Assembly (NCBI GenBank): GCA_944322815.1
Contig: CALUQB010000028.1
Coordinates: forward strand, 1 to 38,656
DNA length: 38,656 bases
Origin: an uncultured Bacteroidales bacterium
GTDB lineage: Bacteria > Bacteroidota > Bacteroidia > Bacteroidales > UBA932
Reading direction: 5' to 3'
Shown here: piece by piece, positions 33,358 through 38,656 of the stretch
Position numbering within the stretch: the first letter of the stretch is position 1
Layout: each line of letters starts with the position of its first letter
The notes under the pieces: model-generated
What the model saw: the letters and a program-made list of their open reading frames with translations, nothing else
The model's database searches: none
Told to the model about the DNA's origin: nothing
Position numbers and translations under genes: made by a program

Positions 33358-34140
33358 TCAGTCGTAGAAGTTCATTCCGGACCGAAGGTAAGGCTTGATT
33401 TCATCCGCAGGAATGAGAATGTCTATCACACCGAAAGCATAAGCCGCTATTTCATACTGGTTATATGTGAAAGTCACTCCTTCCTGGCTGATGATGAAGT
33501 TGCCGTTCGGCTCGATATCATCAGTCAGAAGACTTATTGCGGATTCTGCATCACGGCCGTCATTCAGATGTTCTGCCAGCAGTTTGCTTACCTGTTTTTC
33601 AAAACCTTCAGCGAAGACATCTTCCTGTTCCAGAAGTTTGCCGGAATCGCTGTCGAAGTTCATGTTGGCTTCCCATGTGCTGCCGTGGGCACCTCCGGTA
33701 TACGTGTACGTTACGGCCTTGTAATTGATGATATTCCTGAATGTACCTGTCACCTTTCCCTGTTTGTCCGTAGACCAGCTCATTCCCATGAACGGGCCAT
33801 GGTCTCCGTCTTTTTCCAGCATGTCCAGAAGTTCCAGATTGCTTTCCCTGTAATCGGATGCCAGGCTGTCCGCCCACGCTTTTGCCGCTTCGGAAGGTTT
33901 CATGCCGGCATATCCGCTCCCGAACAACGTTCCTGATATGGCATCTGCTATCTTCATGGCAGATTCATTGTCCAGAGGATCCGGATATTCTATATCCATT
34001 TTTACGGTCAGCGAGTCCCTGGCCCCCGTCTCGAGGGCGAAAGCATTGTCATAAATGACGGATTTGAATGAGACGGAAGTATTGTCGCATGCCGCCAGCA
34101 TTATGGTGGCGGCAGCGGCTATTGACAGAAATTTTTTCAT
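33358..34140 (-). CDS. DUF3298-type lipoprotein
   Basis: A 260-residue lipoprotein with lipobox LAAC (C18) and an acidic D next to it. The middle shows the family's YTYTGGAHGSTWEANMNFDSDSGKLL (in part, about 148-170), then EDVFAEGFEKQVSKLLAEHL. The last third has NFIISQEGVTFTYNQYEIAAYAFGVIDILIPADEI (in part), typical of the C-terminal DUF3298 domain shared with RsiV-like proteins. Members are extracytoplasmic; some bind lysozyme, but that is not shown for this one. Its ATG overlaps the pepT stop (ATGA), so translation is coupled to pepT. Confidence 0.85.
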   Translation of the reverse strand: MKKFLSIAAAATIMLAACDNTSVSFKSVIYDNAFALETGARDSLTVKMDIEYPDPLDNESAMKIADAISGTLFGSGYAGMKPSEAAKAWADSLASDYRESNLELLDMLEKDGDHGPFMGMSWSTDKQGKVTGTFRNIINYKAVTYTYTGGAHGSTWEANMNFDSDSGKLLEQEDVFAEGFEKQVSKLLAEHLNDGRDAESAISLLTDDIEPNGNFIISQEGVTFTYNQYEIAAYAFGVIDILIPADEIKPYLRSGMNFYD

Positions 34141-35360
34141 TGTCCGGCGAATTGAGATATTATGTTAAGTATTACTTTCGAGGCTTTTTCCATGCTTTCG
34201 ACAGGTACGAATTCCAGTTTTCCATGGAAATTATGGCCTCCGGCAAAGATGTTCGGACACGGCAGTCCCATGAACGAGAGATTCGCCCCGTCGGTACCTC
34301 CCCTGATAGGCTTGATTACAGGGGTGATTCCTTCCATTTCCATGGCCTTGACAGCCTTTTCGATGATATGGTAATGCGGCTCGACCTCTTTTCTCATATT
34401 ATAATATTGGTGCCGGATTTCCACTGTCGCCACTCCTTCTCCATATCTGGCGTTTATGAAATCCGCGCATTTTCCCATCATTTCTTTCCGCTTTTCGTAA
34501 AGGTCCATGTCATGGTCTCTGATGATATATGAGAACTCAGCTTCTTCGACCGTACCTTTGAAGTCGGTGATGTGGAAGAATCCTTCGTATCCGTCCGTGT
34601 ATTCCGGCCGTTGTTCTGCAGGAAGCAGGGAATTGAACTCCATGCCTATCAGTATGGCATTCAGCATTTTCCCTTTGGCGTAGCCTGGGTGGATGTTCCG
34701 TCCCTGGATGTGTACTGTCGCGGATGCTGCGTTGAAGTTCTCGTATTCCAGTTCTCCGATCTTCCCGCCGTCCATGGTGTAGGCATACTTCGCCCCGAAT
34801 TTCCCTACATCGAACTTCACTACTCCGCGGCCTATTTCCTCGTCAGGAGTAAATCCTATCTTTATCTCACCATGCCTGAACTCCGGGTGTTCCATGATGT
34901 ATTCTGCCATGCTCATGATCTCGGCGACGCCGGCCTTGTCATCCGCACCGAGGAGGGTAGTGCCGTCGGTCGTGATGATGGTCTGGCCCTTGTATTCTGC
35001 AAGTTCAGGGAATTCCGATATCCTGAGTGCGAGTCCGGGTACGCCTTTCAGAGGGATGTCTCCGCCGTCATAGCCGCGTATTATCTGTGGTTTGATATCT
35101 TTCCCTGAAGCATCAGGGGACGTATCCACATGTGCGATGAAACCTATTGCAGGGACATCCTTCCCGCAGTTGGACGGGATAGTGCCCATGACATAGCCAT
35201 ATTCGTCAAGTTCTGCCTTGATGCCCATGGCATTCAGTTCGTCATTCAGCATTTCCAGGAGCACGAACTGTTTCTTGCTGCTCGGCTGGCTTTCAGACTC
35301 AGGGTCTGACTGAGTGTCTACAGAGACGTATCTCAGGAATTTTTCCGTAATATTTTCCAT
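34137..35360 (-). CDS. pepT: Peptidase T (tripeptide aminopeptidase)
   Basis: A cytosolic zinc peptidase of the M20 family that removes the N-terminal residue of tripeptides. The 407-residue protein starts MENITEKFLRYVSVDTQSDPES, aligned with the family start. Metal-binding motifs are GFIAHVDTSPD (about residue 75, His and Asp), LLGADDKAGVAEI (about 137), FTPDEEIGRG (about 173, the catalytic Glu pair), and RGGTDGANLSFMGLPCPN near the end. An in-frame ATG at 35372 would add four residues. A possible pseudoknot (35380-35456) lies just upstream in the leader. The stop overlaps the next gene's start. Confidence 0.95.
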   Translation of the reverse strand: MENITEKFLRYVSVDTQSDPESESQPSSKKQFVLLEMLNDELNAMGIKAELDEYGYVMGTIPSNCGKDVPAIGFIAHVDTSPDASGKDIKPQIIRGYDGGDIPLKGVPGLALRISEFPELAEYKGQTIITTDGTTLLGADDKAGVAEIMSMAEYIMEHPEFRHGEIKIGFTPDEEIGRGVVKFDVGKFGAKYAYTMDGGKIGELEYENFNAASATVHIQGRNIHPGYAKGKMLNAILIGMEFNSLLPAEQRPEYTDGYEGFFHITDFKGTVEEAEFSYIIRDHDMDLYEKRKEMMGKCADFINARYGEGVATVEIRHQYYNMRKEVEPHYHIIEKAVKAMEMEGITPVIKPIRGGTDGANLSFMGLPCPNIFAGGHNFHGKLEFVPVESMEKASKVILNIISQFAGQ

Positions 35361-35379
35361 AATATTTTTCATATTATAG

Positions 35380-35456
35380 CGTCAGTCCGATGAATTATTT
35401 TACTTGGTATCAGAGATTCCGTCGGACTGACGTTGTTATATTTCCCCGGAATCTCT
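35380..35456 (-). promoter_or_regulatory. Interleaved inverted repeats: possible H-type pseudoknot upstream of pepT
   Basis: Two perfect inverted repeats interlock. CGTCAGTCCGA (35380-35390) is complementary to 35422-35432 (11 bp). AGAGATTCCG (35412-35421) is complementary to 35447-35456 (10 bp). In the minus-strand RNA the order is arm 1, arm 2, arm 1', arm 2', so both stems can form together only as an H-type pseudoknot, with loops of about 14, 0 and 21 bases. The alternative is two mutually exclusive hairpins. The element ends 7 bases before the first possible pepT start. No T-run follows, so it is not a plain terminator of the zinc transporter gene. Confidence 0.65.
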
Positions 35457-35491
35457 TCATATCTGTGTGTCATCCTCAAAATCACACGCAA

Positions 35492-36334
35492 TCACAAGAG
35501 GAGCAGACTAATGCCCATTATCGCCATGCCTGCCACAACTCCTGCCACGGCTATGTGGTGCTTGCCGTATTTCTCCGCTGTCGGCAGCAGTTCGTCAAGC
35601 GAAATATAGATCATGATTCCTGACACGGCCGCCAGAATCAGCGGGAATGCTGTCCCTCCGCTTTCTATCGTTATTCCGGCCAAAGCGGACAGTCCGTAGC
35701 ATATCGCCGCCCCTACGGGCTCGGTCAGCCCGGATATTGTCGCATACAGCAGAGCCTTGCCCTTGCTTTGTGTCGCATAATATATTGGGATGGCTACCGC
35801 AATGCCTTCCGGTATGTTGTGGACAGCTATCGCGAAAGTGATGCCTGCCCCCATCTGCGGGTCGTTGAGCGCACCGATGAATGTGGCCATTCCTTCCGGG
35901 AAATTATGGACGGCAATGGCTATTGCAGACATTATCCCGAGCTTGTGCAGCGCTTCCCTGCCTTCATGTCCGGCGTGAGATATCATCCTTGTGGCCGCAT
36001 TTCTGGTATCGAGCGTTAGCCCGGAAGCCTCGTGCGGATTCTCGTATTCCGGTATGAGAAAGTCTATCAGGGTGATAAGTCCCATTCCGAAGAAGAAGGC
36101 GATGAGGACAAATGCCGCTCCGGAGCGTCCGTCCCAGATCTGCCTCATTGCAGCCTGGGCTTCAGGATAAAGCTCGGCAAGGGATATGAATATCATTACC
36201 CCGGCAGACAGCCCGAGCGCTCCTGCCAAGAAATTGCTGCTGAGCTTCTTCCTGAACAGGATCAGTGCGCCGCCGACCCCTGTCGCGGCACCTGCCGCCA
36301 GAGTGAGCAGCAATGCTGTCAATACCGGATTCAT
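35492..36334 (-). CDS. zupT: ZIP-family metal ion transporter
   Basis: A 280-residue inner-membrane importer of zinc and perhaps iron or manganese, with about eight hydrophobic segments. The paired metal-binding motifs are present: HNFPEGMATF (about residue 145) and HNIPEGIAVAIP (about 171), with a histidine-bearing loop between TM3 and TM4 (SHAGHEGREALH). The length is close to that of E. coli ZupT (257). Its ATG overlaps the stop of the OPT transporter (ATGA), so the two are translationally coupled. No Zur-like operator was recognised. Confidence 0.93.
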   Translation of the reverse strand: MNPVLTALLLTLAAGAATGVGGALILFRKKLSSNFLAGALGLSAGVMIFISLAELYPEAQAAMRQIWDGRSGAAFVLIAFFFGMGLITLIDFLIPEYENPHEASGLTLDTRNAATRMISHAGHEGREALHKLGIMSAIAIAVHNFPEGMATFIGALNDPQMGAGITFAIAVHNIPEGIAVAIPIYYATQSKGKALLYATISGLTEPVGAAICYGLSALAGITIESGGTAFPLILAAVSGIMIYISLDELLPTAEKYGKHHIAVAGVVAGMAIMGISLLLL

Positions 36335-38337
36335 CGTCCTCCATTGTCCTTTGCCCTGTCAGCCTTTCCGGCCCGGAGGGAGGATATTATTATATATGCC
36401 ACTATCAGGATGTACGGGATGATGGCTACCGGTTCGGTCCATACGGACGGAGCCATGTACCAGTCTACGTCAGCGAATTTCAGTATGGCGCTGATCACTC
36501 CCATCAGGGCGCCTCCGGCAATGAATCCGGATGCTATGAGAGTGCCCTTCTCGTTTCTGGCGTTGTTGACTTCAGGGTCCTTGCTGCGTGTGCTGACGAA
36601 CCATGATATGGCTCCGCCAACGAGCATAGGCATGTTGAGATCCAGCGGAATGAACATGCCGAGAGCGAATGCCAGTGCCGGAACCTTGAAAAGGGTGAGT
36701 ATGATGGCGATGACTGCTCCTATGCCGTACATCAGCCACGGGGCGCTGCCTCCGTTCATCATCGGTTCGATGACAGCTGCCATGGCATTGGCCTGAGGGG
36801 CCACCAGTGCATTTTCTCCTGTAAAGCCGTATGTCTGGTTCAGCACAAGCATCACACCGCCTACGGTAGCTGCCGCTACCAGGGTGCCGAGAAATTTCCA
36901 GCTTTCCTGTTTTTTCGGCGTAGAGCCGATCCAGTATCCGATTTTCAGATCGGTTACGAAAGCTCCTGCTACCGACAGGGCCGTACATACTACACCGCCT
37001 ATGATGAGGGCCGCTGTCATGCCTGCTGTTCCTTTGAGTCCTGCAGCGACCATAACCAGCGATGCCAGTATCAGTGTCATAAGCGTCATTCCGCTCACGG
37101 GATTTGATCCTACGATAGCGATCGCGTTTGCAGCGACTGTCGTGAACAGGAAAGCAATGATGCCGACTACCAGGACGCCGATGACAGCATGCCAGATATT
37201 GTCGACCACTCCGAAAGCAAAGAAAAGGAATACCGCTATCAGGGTGATCGCGATACCGAAGATGACTATCTTCATGGAGATGTCTCTCTGTGTCCTTTCT
37301 TCTTCAGTGATCCCGGCGGCTTTCTTCTTGCTGAATTCACCGGCAGCCAGTCCTACTGCAGACTTGATCACGCCGAATGATTTGATGATACCTATGATGC
37401 CGGCCGTGGCTATGCCTCCGATACCGATATGTCTTGCATATTCCGTAAATATCTGCTCTGCAGACAGCTGGGATACAGTGCTCTTTATGCCGGTATTCAT
37501 CAGGTCTATGACTTCAGGACCCCAGATGAGATTCATGAGAGGTATGATCACCAGCCATACCAGAAAACTGCCGCAGCAGATCACGAAAGCGTACTTCAGT
37601 CCGACGATGTAGCCGAGGCCCAGCACTGCCGCTCCCGTGTTGAGCTTGAATACCACTTTGGCTTTCTCTGCTATGGCCTCTCCGAACGGGAGAATCCTGG
37701 TCGTAATAGTGTCGCTCCACAGTCCGAAAGTGGATACGATGAAGTCGTACAGTCCTCCGGCCAGCCCGCTGATCAGAAGGGTCTTGGCTCCCTTTCCTCC
37801 GCTTTCTCCGCTTACCAGGACCTGAGTGGTGGCCGTAGCTTCAGGAAACGGATATTTCCCGTGCATTTCCTTGACAAAATATTTCCTGAAAGGAATCAGA
37901 AAAAGTATTCCGAGGACACCTCCAAGCAGCGAAGAAAAGAAGACTTTCGTGAAATCCACAGTGAGTTCAGGATATTTCGCCTGTAATATATATAGTGCCG
38001 GAAGGGTGAAGATAGCTCCGGCCACGATCGCTCCCGAACATGACCCGATAGACTGGATCATGACGTTTTCTCCCAGTGAGTTTTTCCGTCCCAATGCACT
38101 TGAAAGGCCTACGGCAATGATGGCGATAGGTATCGCTGCCTCGAAGACCTGACCGACTTTCAGTCCAAGATATGCTGCGGCTGCAGAGAATATTATGGTC
38201 ATGAGGATGCCGATGCTTACTGACCATGGCGTTACTTCCGGATAGCTTTTGCGGGGTGACAGCAGCGGCTGGTAAGACTCGCCGGGCTTCAGTTCCCGAT
38301 GTGCGTTTTCAGGCAATGTCATTTTCGTGTTTCCCAT
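36331..38337 (-). CDS. OPT-family oligopeptide transporter
   Basis: A 668-residue inner-membrane transporter with about 15 hydrophobic segments. Family landmarks are VTPWSVSIGILMTIIFSAAAAYLGLK (in part, about 36), ENVMIQSIGSCSGAIVAGAIF (in part, about 90), KYPFPEATATTQVLVSGE (about 165) and FVSTRSKDPEVNNARNEKGTLIASGFIAGGAL (in part, about 590). Bacterial OPT proteins carry peptides or metal chelates; coupling to a ZIP metal transporter and a nearby pepT tripeptidase hints at either peptide or metal-ligand uptake. First gene of the OPT-zupT pair, with a -7 box at 38397-38404. Confidence 0.93.
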   Translation of the reverse strand: MGNTKMTLPENAHRELKPGESYQPLLSPRKSYPEVTPWSVSIGILMTIIFSAAAAYLGLKVGQVFEAAIPIAIIAVGLSSALGRKNSLGENVMIQSIGSCSGAIVAGAIFTLPALYILQAKYPELTVDFTKVFFSSLLGGVLGILFLIPFRKYFVKEMHGKYPFPEATATTQVLVSGESGGKGAKTLLISGLAGGLYDFIVSTFGLWSDTITTRILPFGEAIAEKAKVVFKLNTGAAVLGLGYIVGLKYAFVICCGSFLVWLVIIPLMNLIWGPEVIDLMNTGIKSTVSQLSAEQIFTEYARHIGIGGIATAGIIGIIKSFGVIKSAVGLAAGEFSKKKAAGITEEERTQRDISMKIVIFGIAITLIAVFLFFAFGVVDNIWHAVIGVLVVGIIAFLFTTVAANAIAIVGSNPVSGMTLMTLILASLVMVAAGLKGTAGMTAALIIGGVVCTALSVAGAFVTDLKIGYWIGSTPKKQESWKFLGTLVAAATVGGVMLVLNQTYGFTGENALVAPQANAMAAVIEPMMNGGSAPWLMYGIGAVIAIILTLFKVPALAFALGMFIPLDLNMPMLVGGAISWFVSTRSKDPEVNNARNEKGTLIASGFIAGGALMGVISAILKFADVDWYMAPSVWTEPVAIIPYILIVAYIIISSLRAGKADRAKDNGGR

Positions 38338-38396
38338 TTCAAATGCGATGTTTTCTGAAGTTCAGTCTGTGGGTTATTCCTTATAATTATATTCTA

Positions 38397-38404
38397 CAAA
38401 GATA
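38397..38404 (-). promoter_or_regulatory. -7 box of the OPT-zupT promoter
   Basis: On the minus strand TATCTTTG, a full TAnnTTTG match, 59 bases before the OPT start codon. No clear TTTG lies at -33. Confidence 0.5.
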
Positions 38405-38524
38405 TGAAAAATATGATTTTTACGGACTCTTGTGGCTTAAAAAGCGTAATATCGTGATTTATAACAAGTTTTAAAAAACGATAAAATTAATTGTGGAAAA
38501 ATATGTTAAAAAATACTAAAAAAA

Positions 38525-38555
38525 TTTGCAGGTAATTAAAAAGTGTGTATCTTTG
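38525..38555 (+). promoter_or_regulatory. Strong promoter, probably of an rRNA operon
   Basis: TTTG (38525-38528), a 19-base spacer and TATCTTTG (38548-38555) form a complete consensus promoter. About 60 bases of A/T-rich sequence precede it, an UP-element-like arrangement. It points out of the window on the plus strand. Confidence 0.75.
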
Positions 38556-38561
38556 CAGCCC

Positions 38562-38656
38562 GTTTGAGAAATAACGGTCGTTCATTGACAATATTGGAAA
38601 CAGATAACGAGGTAAAAAGAAGAGGTCTGAAAGAAACAATTTCAAGACGAGACAAA
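38562..38656 (+). other. Probable rRNA operon leader with boxA-like element
   Basis: About 95 transcribed bases without an ORF. GTTCATTGACAATATTGG (38580-38597) resembles the boxA antitermination site of rRNA leaders (TGCTCTTTAACA in E. coli, GTTCTTTGACATATTG-like in Bacteroides). It is followed by A/G-rich sequence as before Bacteroidota 16S genes. The 16S gene itself is not reached. A tRNA or another stable RNA is the alternative. Confidence 0.6.

Overview
The window is chromosomal DNA from a member of the order Bacteroidales (phylum Bacteroidota). The evidence is a SusC/SusD pair, CxxE/D-type lipoprotein leaders, a fimbrillin-like lipoprotein, a DAHP synthase-chorismate mutase fusion, an about 444-residue MetK, and repeated promoters of the TTTG...TAnnTTTG type used by the Bacteroidota housekeeping sigma factor. 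GC content looks moderate. I cannot name the genus. The first ~110 bases hold no gene I can support. The last ~130 bases look like the promoter and leader of an rRNA operon whose 16S gene starts just beyond the edge. I see no IS element, prophage, CRISPR array or tRNA gene.

Region by region. (1) 170-2262: sdhC (-) diverges from pyrH-frr (+). (2) 2290-6734: an aromatic amino acid operon (+) of prephenate dehydratase, an aminotransferase, prephenate dehydrogenase and DAHP synthase-chorismate mutase. It is preceded by an 18-codon leader peptide rich in Phe and Tyr and by a strong intrinsic terminator, i.e. a classical translational attenuator. (3) 6700-10520: metK-dusB-lpxK (-). metK is preceded by a SAM-II-type riboswitch with a downstream terminator. 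(4) 10600-14030: a large Oar-like TonB-dependent receptor (-) with its own promoter and terminator. (5) 14085-14784: two intergenic tandem repeats, 74 bp (about 2.2 copies) and 52 bp (nine copies in exact register, each able to form a hairpin). (6) 14850-25380: a polysaccharide-utilisation-type locus (-) of ECF sigma factor, SusC, SusD, Ig-like surface lipoprotein, alginate-lyase-like lipoprotein, a 47-residue small ORF and a fimbrillin-like lipoprotein. (7) 25512-32740: a tripartite RND efflux operon (+) followed by a SIMPL-domain protein and a SASA-type esterase. (8) 32737-38404: ogt, a DUF3298 lipoprotein, pepT, a ZIP metal transporter and an OPT transporter (all -).

How it works together. 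The aromatic operon supplies Phe and Tyr, and the leader peptide would sense both aminoacyl-tRNAs. MetK makes SAM, and the riboswitch would shut it off when SAM is plentiful. The sus-like locus encodes capture, import and cleavage of a uronic-acid-type polysaccharide, but it has one lyase, no other obvious CAZyme, and an ECF sigma factor without an adjacent anti-sigma factor.

The most rewarding non-coding signals are the Phe/Tyr attenuator, the SAM-II/terminator switch, a potential H-type pseudoknot (10 bp + 11 bp) just upstream of pepT, the 9 x 52 bp hairpin array, and three hairpins with GNRA-type loops between the sigma factor and susC. All were found by eye, with no folding program or database search.
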